Assembly: GCA_964473745.1 (NCBI GenBank)
Contig: CAYYQE010000006.1
Location: forward strand, 4,223-68,222
DNA: 64,000 bases
Reading direction: 5' to 3'
Origin: JABJMC01 sp964473745
Lineage (GTDB): Bacteria > Patescibacteriota > Gracilibacteria > UBA1369 > UBA12473
Shown piece by piece: positions 8,160 through 16,513 of the stretch. Position 1 is the stretch's first letter. Each line of letters begins with the position of its first letter. A model generated the notes under the pieces. That model had not been told where the DNA came from and searched no databases. It worked only from the letters and a program-made list of their open reading frames with translations. The position numbers were made by a program, and so were the translations under genes.

Positions 8160-8597
8160 ATGATTGAAAAATTTATTGATGAATTAGTTCGGGTTGGGAT
8201 GCGATCAAAAAATTGGGTGATTTTGGATGGGCGTGATTCTTTTTATGGTCAAAATGATTTTAAAAGAGTGTTTGGTGATCGGTATATAAAAGTGGATTTG
8301 AAAGGAACAGCCGTGAATCAAGCGGCGGGCTTTGCTTTGACCGGGAAAATTCCGATTGTTTTGGGGGCGGCTGATATGTTTTTAAAGGCGCTTTCCGAAA
8401 TAAAAGATAATCTTTCGGATTCGTGTTTAAATGTGAAATTGGTGGGGATAGGAGATTCGGATATTTTGGTTCATATGAAAAATATTTCTTATATGAATAT
8501 TATTGAGCCTAAAAATGAAGAAGAAGCAAAAACAACAGTACTTTCGATGATAGAAGGGTATGGGCCGATTTACGTAGGGCTCTCCAGCAACATGTGA
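8160..8597 (+). CDS. Transketolase pyrimidine-domain-like subunit, truncated
   Basis: 145 residues corresponding only to the pyrimidine-binding middle domain of transketolase (VKVDLKGTAVNQAAGFALTGKIPIVLGAADMF and ISYMNIIEPKNEEEAK are alignable in parts). The C-terminal transketolase domain is absent. The catalytic Glu of the usual GIAEQ motif is replaced: the equivalent string is GTAVNQ, with Val52 at the Glu position. That Glu activates the thiamine cofactor in this enzyme class, so standard transketolase activity is unlikely. It lies 12 bases after the DUF192 gene in the same operon as the N-terminal half and ends about 30 bases before prs. Confidence 0.7.
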   Translation: MIEKFIDELVRVGMRSKNWVILDGRDSFYGQNDFKRVFGDRYIKVDLKGTAVNQAAGFALTGKIPIVLGAADMFLKALSEIKDNLSDSCLNVKLVGIGDSDILVHMKNISYMNIIEPKNEEEAKTTVLSMIEGYGPIYVGLSSNM

Positions 8598-8628
8598 TAT
8601 AGTTTGGTCGAAATTTGACCCCTTCTAA

Positions 8629-9579
8629 ATGCCTCCAAAAAAATCTAAGCTAAAAATCTTTTCGGGTAATTCACACCCGGCTTTGGCCAAAGAAATTGCC
8701 AAAGCACTTAAGGTGAAACTTTCCAAAATGGATATTCGACGTTTTGCGAATGGTGAAATTTACGCTAAACCGGTGGATACTGTGCGTGGTTGTGATGTTT
8801 TTGTGGTGCAATCTGCCTCACGCAATGTGAATGAAGATATGATGGAATTATTTGTGATGTTGGATTCTTTTAAGAGATCTTTTGCGAGAAGTATTCACGT
8901 TATTTTGCCATCTTATCCATACGCACGGCAGGATAGAGTTGCTACTCCTCGAGAGCCAATTTCTGCCAAATTAATGGCAGATTTGATTTCTGCAGCGGGA
9001 GCAACGCACGTTATTACTTTGTCACTTCACTCGGGCCAAACACAAGGATTTTTTAATTCTCCAGTGGATAATATTCATACGCATCATTTGTTTGTAAATT
9101 ATTTAAAAAAGAAAAAGCTCAAAGATTTAGTAGTTGTTTCACCAGATGCTGGTGGTGGTAAGGCGGCTAAGCGCTTGGCAGAGCCCCTCGGAGCAAATTT
9201 AGCGATTGTGAACAAGATGCGACCAAAACATAATAAAGCTGTGGCTCACTCAATTGTGGGTGATGTGAAAGGCAAAACCTGTATTTTGTTTGATGACATG
9301 ATTGATACGGGTGGTTCGATTATTGCGGCGCGGGAGGCTTTGATTAAAGCGGGCGCAAAAAAAGAAATTTATGTTGCGGCGACACATGCAGTGTTTTCAC
9401 CGCCATGCGTGGATCGGTTTAAGAAAGCAGGGTTTAAGGAGATTGTGGTAACAAATTCTTTGCCAATTCCTGAAGAAAAAAAGCTTAAGAATTTGAAAAA
9501 GATTTCCGTGGCACCATTGGTGGCCAAGGTGGTAAAAAATGTTCATGAAGATCGGTCGGTGACTGGGATTTGGAAGTAA
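8629..9579 (+). CDS. prs: Ribose-phosphate diphosphokinase (PRPP synthetase)
   Basis: 316 residues, full family length. It makes PRPP from ribose 5-phosphate and ATP, the shared precursor for the pur and pyr genes in this window. Visible motifs are FSGNSHPALAKEIA, FANGEIY, the YPYARQDR ATP loop, THVITLSLHSGQTQGFF, the VVSPDAGGGKAAKRLA catalytic flexible-loop region and the PRPP-binding FDDMIDTGGS. A TATAGT at 8599-8604 with an upstream TG, 24 bases before the ATG, is a probable extended -10 promoter. rpiB follows 27 bases downstream. Confidence 0.97.
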   Translation: MPPKKSKLKIFSGNSHPALAKEIAKALKVKLSKMDIRRFANGEIYAKPVDTVRGCDVFVVQSASRNVNEDMMELFVMLDSFKRSFARSIHVILPSYPYARQDRVATPREPISAKLMADLISAAGATHVITLSLHSGQTQGFFNSPVDNIHTHHLFVNYLKKKKLKDLVVVSPDAGGGKAAKRLAEPLGANLAIVNKMRPKHNKAVAHSIVGDVKGKTCILFDDMIDTGGSIIAAREALIKAGAKKEIYVAATHAVFSPPCVDRFKKAGFKEIVVTNSLPIPEEKKLKNLKKISVAPLVAKVVKNVHEDRSVTGIWK

Positions 9580-9606
9580 GGCTCTTAATAATTTAATTTT
9601 AAAAAC

Positions 9607-10053
9607 ATGCTTATTTATATTGGTTCAGATCACGCCGGGTATCATTTTAAGGGCGTGTTAAAAGATTATTTGAAATCAGGTCATGAGGTGGTGGATTTGG
9701 GGGTGTTTGATGAAAGTAGTGTTGATTATCCGGATATCGCGCGTGAGGTGGCCGAAAAAGTATATGAAAATGATCATTCTTTTGGAATTTTGGTTTGTGG
9801 GACTGGGACGGGGATGAGTATTGCGGCTAATAAACATATTGGAATTCGAGCGGCTTCTTGTACCACTGAAGTTATGGCGCAATACGCGCGTAGTCATAAC
9901 AACGCTAATGTTCTTTGTTTAGGGGAGCGAATTTTAGAAAGTGAGGACGAAGCAAAAAAGATTGTGGATGCGTTTTTGGGAGCCTCTTTTGAAGGTGGCC
10001 GTCATGAAAAACGCGTAAAAAAGATGATGGATATGGAGAAGGAGGGGCGGTAG
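9607..10053 (+). CDS. rpiB: Ribose 5-phosphate isomerase B
   Basis: 148 residues of the RpiB/LacAB fold, interconverting ribulose 5-phosphate and ribose 5-phosphate. Motifs are IGSDHAGYHFKG at the N terminus, DLGVFDESSVDYPD, the anion-binding loop CGTGTGMSIAANK (with the catalytic Cys), and RAASCTTEVMAQYARSHNNANVLCLGER. It follows prs directly, so together they convert ribulose 5-phosphate to PRPP. Rpe for the preceding step lies at 14609. Confidence 0.96.
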   Translation: MLIYIGSDHAGYHFKGVLKDYLKSGHEVVDLGVFDESSVDYPDIAREVAEKVYENDHSFGILVCGTGTGMSIAANKHIGIRAASCTTEVMAQYARSHNNANVLCLGERILESEDEAKKIVDAFLGASFEGGRHEKRVKKMMDMEKEGR

Positions 10054-10063
10054 TGGAGGCGTT

Positions 10064-10465
10064 TTAGCGTAAGAACTCGATTTTTAAATGAGGTTCGTTT
10101 TTGGCGATAATTTCTAGCTCGTGACGGTCAGAAGTTAGAAAAGTAGTATCCATAAATCTGCTTAGAGCAAGGCCAATGCTGTCGGCGATGGAAAGTTTAT
10201 GCTTTGTTTTTAAATAGCGAGCGTAATCTGTAATTTCCGGTGTAAAAAGTTCAGCTACTGTTAAGGGAAAACTTTCTAGTATTTTGCGGAGGTCTTGGTA
10301 AATTTTCTTGGGGTGAGTTTTTTTGAGAATATAGTCTACTTCCAAAAAATTAATGGCGTGTATGAATGGCTTAGGGGTGGTAGCTAAAGCCTTTTCAACA
10401 ATTTGGTGACCAGATTCTTGGCCCAAGAGTGCGATTATAGCAGAGGAGTCTAAAGTGTATGTCAT
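10064..10465 (-). CDS. PIN-domain toxin (VapC-like)
   Basis: 133 residues of a PIN-domain ribonuclease, the usual toxin of VapBC pairs, which cut tRNA or rRNA when released. The four acidic metal ligands are in place: D6 in YTLDSSA, E42 in NFLEVDY, D95 in IADSIG and D113 in LTSDRHE. The partner antitoxin lies 2 bases upstream in the same orientation. The gene converges with rpiB, about 10 bases apart. Confidence 0.88.
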   Translation of the reverse strand: MTYTLDSSAIIALLGQESGHQIVEKALATTPKPFIHAINFLEVDYILKKTHPKKIYQDLRKILESFPLTVAELFTPEITDYARYLKTKHKLSIADSIGLALSRFMDTTFLTSDRHELEIIAKNEPHLKIEFLR

Positions 10466-10467
10466 TT

Positions 10468-10740
10468 TTAAAGTTTATTGTTTTCGAGTTTAATCTCGGT
10501 GCGTTTCTCCTTTAAATAAGCGGCCTTTAGGTTAGATTGTTTAGCTAAACGTTGCGCGCGTTTAATTTTTTCCTGAAGAGATTCTTTGGATTGTTTTTGT
10601 GGTGATTTGGGATAAAGGACAATAACATTATCTTCGAAATTTATTTCCCAACTCATTTTAGTGCCGCTTTTTATAGAAAATTCATTCCGGATTGTTTTTG
10701 GGATAGTGACTTGCCCCTTAGGTGAAACTGAAGTATTCAT
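10468..10740 (-). CDS. AbrB/SpoVT-type antitoxin (VapB/MazE-like)
   Basis: 90 residues. The first 45 form a swapped-hairpin AbrB DNA-binding domain (SPKGQVTIPKTIRNEF, then KMSWEINFEDNVIVLYP). The lysine-rich C-terminal helix (residues 50-90) is the expected toxin-wrapping segment. It would neutralise the PIN toxin encoded 2 bases downstream and repress the operon. A perfect inverted repeat lies just upstream of its ATG. Confidence 0.88.
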   Translation of the reverse strand: MNTSVSPKGQVTIPKTIRNEFSIKSGTKMSWEINFEDNVIVLYPKSPQKQSKESLQEKIKRAQRLAKQSNLKAAYLKEKRTEIKLENNKL

Positions 10741-10747
10741 AATAAAT

Positions 10748-10779
10748 AAGTATTACATTCTGTAACTATTGTAATACTT
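10748..10779. promoter_or_regulatory. Palindromic operator of the toxin-antitoxin operon
   Basis: Perfect 10-base arms AAGTATTACA (10748-10757) and TGTAATACTT (10770-10779), 12 bases apart, immediately upstream of the antitoxin ATG (10740). Its place fits autoregulation by the AbrB-type antitoxin; the binding itself is inference. Confidence 0.7.
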
Positions 10780-10802
10780 TTGGCCGAGAAAGTAAAGAGC
10801 AG

Positions 10803-11135
10803 TTATTCAACAATCTTTAGGTATTGGTCGATTTCTGTCTCGGTGAGACCGGTTTTTTCGAGTTTAGTGCGAATTTGAGCGGCAATAGTGTCAAATTTTG
10901 TATGTTTTCTTACTTCAATTCCGACAGCTGCAGCAACTTGCCGAAGGCGGTCGCCACGGTTTCCTTTTGGTTTTTCGGCGCCAATTAATTCTCCATAAAG
11001 ACCAGCCAAGGCGGTCCGAAATTGATTGGCTTCTTCAAGTTGTACAAGTTGAGTGCAGGCTTCTGTGCCCGGACGAACCGAAGGGGTTCTTTTTGAGGTA
11101 ACGGTGCTGGGGACGGCTCCTTGTTTTTGTCCCAT
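10803..11135 (-). CDS. Hypothetical protein (110 aa)
   Basis: Not recognised. 110 residues, basic, no signal or membrane segment. The first 30 residues are low-complexity (Ser, Thr, Pro), and the rest is helical with a GNRGDRLRQVAAAVG segment and a closing TETEIDQYLKIVE. It lies 69 bases downstream of the 1104-residue orphan in the same direction and may share its transcript. Confidence 0.6.
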   Translation of the reverse strand: MGQKQGAVPSTVTSKRTPSVRPGTEACTQLVQLEEANQFRTALAGLYGELIGAEKPKGNRGDRLRQVAAAVGIEVRKHTKFDTIAAQIRTKLEKTGLTETEIDQYLKIVE

Positions 11136-11204
11136 AATGAGGTGGGTTAGGGTGGATATATAGTGGGAGGTAGATTTTAGCTTTGGTAAGGCGTTAAAGC
11201 AAGT

Positions 11205-14200
11205 TTAGTATCTTTCTAAATAGGCAAATTCAGCGGGATTGGCGGTCCGAATTGTTTCTTGATGTTTCTGAAGAGGGGTTACTAAGTGCGTGGTGATTAA
11301 ATCTCTAACGGCGGCTTCAAGTTCTGGGTGTTTATTCCCTTCTTCAGCGATTTCGCGGATCATGGCTTCGTGGTTTTCAACTGCGTCATCGTAGGTGTGA
11401 GCTTGATAAACCCACCGTGCTTGTTGGATAGTTTCAAAAAGGCTATGTTCGTTGACTAAATGACCTTCGAGAAGTTTTAGGAAATGGTAACTGTACTGTT
11501 GCATGGCGGCAGCAAATGGTCCTTTGAATTGTTGGTGAGTTGCGAAAGTTCCTAAAATTTGTACCCAATCCAAATCAATTAAATCTTTTCGGCCCACAAT
11601 ATCGGTGCGGCCTTCAATACTGTCAAATTGGAAGGGAAGTCTTTTTTTGAGTACGCCATAGTCATAGAGCATCATTCGGGCGCCGGTGAAATAATCGTGT
11701 CCAGCAGTTTGCCAAGCGCCTTCGGGATAATCATGGTGGGTGTAGCTAGCAAGGATTAAAGAAGCTCCTACGATGCTGGCTAGTTTGTTGCTCCAACGTC
11801 CGGCCATGGTGGTTTGAATTTGGGGATTTTTAAGATCAACTACTCCAAAAAGTTGAGAAATTAGATGCAAAAATTTTGCCTCAAAGGCACTAGGTAATGG
11901 TGGTTGAGTGAGTGATTTTCCGGCGTGTTTTAAAACAAAAGGCGTAGTGCGAATGTTTCCTAATCCTCCAAGATCTAAAACAAAACGCACATCGCGCGGA
12001 TCAACAGATTGTAAGGTTTCAGTTTTGGCTCCAATCGGGAGTAATCCGGCTAAACGGGTTCGTTCAGCTTGAATAGCGTCGGCAACAAGAGGCATGGCGC
12101 AACCCATGTTGTGTTTGAGCGTATCGCCTAAATTTCGTTCGATGACAGCATCAAGGATGTCGCGAAAACGTCCTTCTTCGGCCAGAGTCATAATTTTGTC
12201 ATCAAGAGGCAAGGGTTTGACGGCATCTGGTGGCACATACTCGCGTAGTTCAGGGAGGCTGTCTTTTAGAGTTTCTTGCAGGCCGAGCGAAGCGATGAGC
12301 GCGGCAGAAGTAGCAGCCATTTGAGTGGCAGGATTAGCCTTAAGGAGCCAAGAATCAGGATGAAGACCTCCTTCGCGCGGCCTGATAATAGCCGGTCCGG
12401 TTCGTTTTAAGTTAAGAGACTTTTTCCAGAAACCGAGTTTAATTGCTTGTTCCATTTGTTCTAAAACATATTGGCCGGAATCTCCAATGGGGCCTTCTTT
12501 TTCGGCTAATTGGACAACCATTGGTTTGAAGCCTTCCAATAAAGAGAGATCTTTTTCTAAAGAAGGGTTGCTTGGGTTGAGGCCAAAGCTGAGGCCAAGC
12601 CCCCTGACGTGAAGGACCATGGTATAAAGAGTTGCTAAAAAGTCAGCGGCACATAGGTGGCTAGCAGAGGGTTCTCCATCGTTAATAACAATTGTTAAAT
12701 CATTGAGTTGGCTAGAGGCTTCTAAAGCATAAGGTCCAAAAATTGTTGGCCAGACGAGATTTTTATTTTTAATTTGATTTATTATGTGTTCATCTCGGGC
12801 AGCTTCACTGGCGTGCATGGCTTTTCCTCGGAGGCGGCTTAAGATGCAATGAGCGGATACGATATTTGGCCATCCGAGTTTTGCAAAGAGAGTTTCATCT
12901 GAGGTAGGAAAAGCTTTAGCAAAAGCAGCAATCTCACATTCCTGGATTGCTTCTTCTTGTTTGCGAAATTCTTCTGGGGTTTCCTCTATTTGTCTAATGG
13001 CATGATCGTGAATAACATCTAAGGCGCTTACAAATTGTTCGAATTCAGGGTGTCCCCAGTTTTTCAAGTAAGATTCGAAAACTTGAACGGCACAGCCTAC
13101 TGTAGGACGCGCTGATATAATATGAAAATGAAAAGCAAAGTTTTTGGCTTCTTTAATTACCGCGCGGAATTCGTCGGGAGTTTCTTCGAGGAGTTGCATT
13201 AGTTTAGGGTTGGCAGCAGCAGCAGTGAAATAAGGAAGCCCGTGGCTTCGGAGGTAAGTTGTTACTTCTTTTCCAGCTTCCAAAAACACGTCGAGATTTT
13301 TTTCAGGGAGAGTGGCGGTTGGGACACGATCGTATCTTTGAGGAAGTGAGGCTTCTTGGCCGGCAAAAGTTTTTATAAGAGAATCAGCAATGGTTAGATC
13401 GTGTGGGATATATGGGTAGACTTCATCAATCCATTTTTCTAAGGCTTCAACTCCTCCAGGGCAGGAATTTTCAATGGCAGGGTAATTGAGAGTGATCTCT
13501 AAGCAGCGAACTCTAAATCCAGCTTCTACTAAACGTTGTTCCATCCCATAAGGGTTGCTGATAGCGTAACCAAGTTTTTCGTCGTCATCGGGGATGGCAG
13601 CCTTCATTTTGGTGTAGTAAGTATGAAGGTTGAAATGGCCAGGCTCTTCTTTGCCTGGAATAAAAGTAATGCCGTAACCATGTTGAATCAATAATCTTGC
13701 TAGTTCGGTCATGGGGCTGCGGACTTCTCCGTAGCCATCGTTTAGGGCTTGTAGTTCAGGGAGTATTTTTTCGGGATCAAAAATAGGGAATTGCGGACAG
13801 GTAAAAGCCCCGTTCCCATCGCGATCCTTAACTCCTGGGCCGATAAATGGTCTGCCTTTAACAAGCCTAAAATAAGCATTAACCATGTGTGGGTTGCCGT
13901 GCTCTAACAGAATTTTTACTACTGGGCCAATGTGGTTTAAAAGAATCGCACCATCAGATATGTTGTAGTACGTAGAAGCCCCATCATATAAGTCGTCGAT
14001 GTGTTGTTCGGGGAGAGAAGCAAGATCAGATGGGTCCCAAAGGTCGCTGTCGGTGGCCACGCCGGCGCCAATCATTAAAGCAAAACAACTAACAGCGGTG
14101 CTGCCTTGGGAGAGGTAAATTTCTATAAAATCACCGTTTTCAACATCAAAAAAATTACCAATATCTGTAATAAGGACCGGCGGGGTGTAACCTTTTCTTA

Positions 14201-14519
14201 TATTGGGGGTTAAAAAGGCAAAGATGCAGTCAATGGCCAATTCTGCTATTTGTTGGTAATCTTCTTCTGCACTGGCGGCTATTTTTTCTACAACTGGTTG
14301 AATATAAATATTAAAAAAAGGCTCCGAAAAAACAATGAGACCTAAAGGATGTTCCTCGACTTCTTTTTTGTAATTTAAAAGCAGAGCGCGAACACGAAGC
14401 GCGACCATTTCTTGAGATTGCGGAACTTCGATGTTTTTACCAAGGGCATAAGAGGTAACAACATCGGTTGGCTCTTCTTCAAGAGGTCCGGCAAGGATAG
14501 GGGGTGGTGAATTTTTCAT
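11205..14519 (-). CDS. Large hypothetical protein (1104 aa)
   Basis: An uninterrupted 1104-residue reading frame with codon use like its neighbours; I recognise no domain. It has no signal peptide, no membrane segment and no nucleotide-binding loop that I can see. It appears to be a mostly helical cytosolic protein. The most motif-like stretch is near residues 920-960 (TNHHDYPEG-like context, ending GHDYFTGARMMLYDYG), with several His, Asp and Tyr that could bind a metal; this is only a suggestion. A second acidic patch (LDLGGLGNIRTTPF) lies around residue 845. A large alpha-helical repeat scaffold is an alternative. The promoter region is shared with the divergent rpe, about 90 bases away. 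Confidence 0.75.
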   Translation of the reverse strand: MKNSPPPILAGPLEEEPTDVVTSYALGKNIEVPQSQEMVALRVRALLLNYKKEVEEHPLGLIVFSEPFFNIYIQPVVEKIAASAEEDYQQIAELAIDCIFAFLTPNIRKGYTPPVLITDIGNFFDVENGDFIEIYLSQGSTAVSCFALMIGAGVATDSDLWDPSDLASLPEQHIDDLYDGASTYYNISDGAILLNHIGPVVKILLEHGNPHMVNAYFRLVKGRPFIGPGVKDRDGNGAFTCPQFPIFDPEKILPELQALNDGYGEVRSPMTELARLLIQHGYGITFIPGKEEPGHFNLHTYYTKMKAAIPDDDEKLGYAISNPYGMEQRLVEAGFRVRCLEITLNYPAIENSCPGGVEALEKWIDEVYPYIPHDLTIADSLIKTFAGQEASLPQRYDRVPTATLPEKNLDVFLEAGKEVTTYLRSHGLPYFTAAAANPKLMQLLEETPDEFRAVIKEAKNFAFHFHIISARPTVGCAVQVFESYLKNWGHPEFEQFVSALDVIHDHAIRQIEETPEEFRKQEEAIQECEIAAFAKAFPTSDETLFAKLGWPNIVSAHCILSRLRGKAMHASEAARDEHIINQIKNKNLVWPTIFGPYALEASSQLNDLTIVINDGEPSASHLCAADFLATLYTMVLHVRGLGLSFGLNPSNPSLEKDLSLLEGFKPMVVQLAEKEGPIGDSGQYVLEQMEQAIKLGFWKKSLNLKRTGPAIIRPREGGLHPDSWLLKANPATQMAATSAALIASLGLQETLKDSLPELREYVPPDAVKPLPLDDKIMTLAEEGRFRDILDAVIERNLGDTLKHNMGCAMPLVADAIQAERTRLAGLLPIGAKTETLQSVDPRDVRFVLDLGGLGNIRTTPFVLKHAGKSLTQPPLPSAFEAKFLHLISQLFGVVDLKNPQIQTTMAGRWSNKLASIVGASLILASYTHHDYPEGAWQTAGHDYFTGARMMLYDYGVLKKRLPFQFDSIEGRTDIVGRKDLIDLDWVQILGTFATHQQFKGPFAAAMQQYSYHFLKLLEGHLVNEHSLFETIQQARWVYQAHTYDDAVENHEAMIREIAEEGNKHPELEAAVRDLITTHLVTPLQKHQETIRTANPAEFAYLERY

Positions 14520-14608
14520 GGGGTGGTAAAAGGTGTCGAATTATAGTGTGGAACAGGGGTTTTGGCAAGGCTTTGCGCAATTCTTCATAATCAAGTATTT
14601 TTTAAGCA

Positions 14609-15244
14609 ATGAATAATTCCATACAAATTGGACCTTCGATTCTCTCCGCTGATTTTGGGAGATTGAATGAGGAGATTGCGACCGTGGATGAGCACGCGGA
14701 TTTTATTCATGCGGATGTGATGGATGGGCATTTTGTGCCGAATTTGACTTTTGGGGCGCCAGTAGTAACTAAGCTTAAGAGTAAATTGCCGATTGAATGT
14801 CATTTGATGATCGCGGAGCCAGAAAAATATTTGGAAGATTTTGTGAAGGCTGGGGCGTGGATGATTACGATTCACGTTGAGGCTTGTGGCGAAAAGACAG
14901 GTGAGGTTTTAGGGAAAATTCGAGAATTAGGGGTGAAGGCGGGAATTTCTTTGAATCCGCCAACTGATATAGAGGCAATTGAACCTTATTTGGATATGGT
15001 AGATATGGTTTTGGTGATGACGGTGAATCCGGGCTTTGGTGGGCAATCGTTTATTCATGAGTGTTTAGATAAGATTAAATGGGTGCATGAAAAAAGATCG
15101 GATTTAGCGATTTGTGTAGATGGGGGAGTAAAAGATGATACGGCAAAATTATGTGTGGAGGCTGGGGCAAATATGTTGGTGGCCGGGTCTTATGTGTTTG
15201 GTGCCGAGGATCGAAAGGCGGCAATTGAGTCGCTGCGAGGTTGA
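14609..15244 (+). CDS. rpe: Ribulose-phosphate 3-epimerase
   Basis: 211 residues, full-length TIM barrel interconverting ribulose 5-phosphate and xylulose 5-phosphate. Motifs are IGPSILSADFGRLNEEI, FIHADVMDGHFVPNLTFG (metal ligands), IECHLMI, VLVMTVNPGFGGQSF, and the phosphate-binding ICVDGGVKDD and GANMLVAGSYVFG. It ends with a TGA stop, which shows that TGA is a true stop here. A small TATAG/CTATA hairpin follows within 30 bases and may be a terminator. Confidence 0.97.
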   Translation: MNNSIQIGPSILSADFGRLNEEIATVDEHADFIHADVMDGHFVPNLTFGAPVVTKLKSKLPIECHLMIAEPEKYLEDFVKAGAWMITIHVEACGEKTGEVLGKIRELGVKAGISLNPPTDIEAIEPYLDMVDMVLVMTVNPGFGGQSFIHECLDKIKWVHEKRSDLAICVDGGVKDDTAKLCVEAGANMLVAGSYVFGAEDRKAAIESLRG

Positions 15245-15301
15245 AAGGGGTTGATTTTATAGGTGCTTTTCTATAGATTAGGCGCGTTGAGTTTAGTGTG
15301 T

Positions 15302-15480
15302 CCTCGTAGCGTTCGCTTCGCGAGGGCTACAAAGAACTCCACTCGAGTCATTTGAAAATTTGAACGAATGCGGGGCTACGCCCCTTGACTCCTCCGTAAG
15401 AAGTCTTCGAGAAAGTAAACTTTCTCTTTGCCTTTTACTTCGGAATCTGACCGACCTGCGGTCGTCCATTCGTTCAAATT
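15302..15480. repeat. Hairpin-rich non-coding element with nested inverted repeats
   Basis: No open frame is supported here. The stretch holds a 14-base perfect inverted repeat (15357-15370 and 15467-15480, AATTTGAACGAATG and its complement) that encloses at least three smaller perfect hairpins: GGGGC/GCCCC (15372-15384), GAAAGT/ACTTTC (15411-15424) and GACCG/CGGTC (15449-15463). A further hairpin CCTCG/CGAGG (15302-15325) lies just outside. It could be a small non-autonomous repeat element, a structured RNA or a processing region of the tRNA transcript. Confidence 0.6.
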
Positions 15481-15502
15481 ACTAGCTAATGACCCTCATT
15501 AC

Positions 15503-15579
15503 GTCCCCGTAGCTCAGCTGGATAGAGCGCAAGCTTGCGGAGCTTGAGGCCACAGGTTCGAATCCTGTCGGGGACACCA
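15503..15579 (+). tRNA. tRNA-Arg (anticodon GCG)
   Basis: A complete cloverleaf of 77 bases with encoded CCA. The acceptor stem pairs GTCCCCG (15503-15509) with CGGGGAC (15569-15575). The D stem is GCTC/GAGC and the anticodon stem CAAGC/GCTTG. The loop TTGCGGA gives anticodon GCG at 15537-15539. The T stem is ACAGG/CCTGT with loop TTCGAAT. It reads CGC and CGU. Bacteria normally encode ACG here and deaminate it to ICG, so GCG is a departure. Confidence 0.96.
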
Positions 15580-15604
15580 GATTAAAAACAATTTCAATTA
15601 GTTT

Positions 15605-16210
15605 ATGCCAGGAACTTTATCTACAAGCGCAGATTTACGTGATTTGAATCCATTTGTTAGGTTTGACGGAGGAGTGAATACGGCTCATCCGGAAGGGAAA
15701 ACGACATTTAAGGATCGCCGGAATCAGCAAAATGTTTATTTGCGAAAAGAGCATTTGAGAGCTAGCAAGAGGGAGGTGGAGGTTTTTATTAGAGGGGTGA
15801 GAGATTTTTTGGGATCGTTAGGTTTTGTAGAGGAGCGTCATGATAGTGAGGCAACTGTTTTTAGAAATGTTCAGCATGGGTTTGAAGTTTTATTGCATCA
15901 TTGGCAAGGGGCTCTGAAAAAGGGAGAAGGTCTTCCAGATTGTCCACGGTTTGTGCCGGCAAATAAGGTGGCACAAGAAGATGTTGATACGGCTGGTTGG
16001 GCAATTGCTATGCGTGGAGGTGGGCCATTTTCTCGAGGAATTACCAGTTTTGTTGATAGATTTTTCCCAGAAATGACTCCGGTTGAAACAGATCAGGGGA
16101 GCACGGTTTATAGTCTTGGTCATCCGGTTTTCCAGGAGTGCTTGGAGACAACACCTATACATGAGGAAGATCAGGATAGGTTTTTGCATGATTCGCCGCC
16201 GCCAATGTAA
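15605..16210 (+). CDS. Hypothetical protein (201 aa)
   Basis: Not recognised. 201 residues, soluble, no signal. A basic helical part (about residues 40-75, RKEHLRASKREVEVFIRGVRD) is followed by a more acidic C-terminal half rich in Pro and Phe. It starts 26 bases after the tRNA and may be co-transcribed with it. Composition matches the AT-rich neighbours, not the GC-rich island downstream. Confidence 0.65.
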   Translation: MPGTLSTSADLRDLNPFVRFDGGVNTAHPEGKTTFKDRRNQQNVYLRKEHLRASKREVEVFIRGVRDFLGSLGFVEERHDSEATVFRNVQHGFEVLLHHWQGALKKGEGLPDCPRFVPANKVAQEDVDTAGWAIAMRGGGPFSRGITSFVDRFFPEMTPVETDQGSTVYSLGHPVFQECLETTPIHEEDQDRFLHDSPPPM

Positions 16211-16513
16211 AGCATGATTTAGCCAGATTTCGGCGTGCTTGGGAAGCGCGTTTTTTTGCTTAAACAAGCCATTTATTGGTTTAATTAGGAGCCTTTTGTA
16301 TAGTGAGAGTGATTCGATATTAAGTCGTGATCCTCTCCTTAAAGGGAATTCTTTCAACGAAGTCTTTTTTCGATTTATGTTGAGGGATATGATCATTGAC
16401 AAGCAGTTCGTTATATTTGAGAGATTGCGAAGAGTTTTTAAATTTTCTTAAAGATTTTTTGCAATCTCTCATCTGTTTACAACCAACCTTCAACTACAAT
16501 TATAATTTCAGTT
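16211..16513. other. AT-rich intergenic stretch with an 11-bp inverted repeat
   Basis: No convincing gene. It holds an inverted repeat TGAGAGATTGC (16418-16428) and its complement (16461-16471) with a 32-base AT-rich loop, which could be a terminator or a recombination/protein site. A TATAAT at 16500-16505 points toward the GC-rich island, but its -35 partner is weak. A 70-codon open frame at 16239-16451 has no support. Confidence 0.5.

Noticed and set aside
16239..16451. 70-codon plus-strand frame before the GC-rich island
   Set aside because: No promoter, no ribosome binding site, no motif, and it spans an arm of an inverted repeat; better explained as intergenic.
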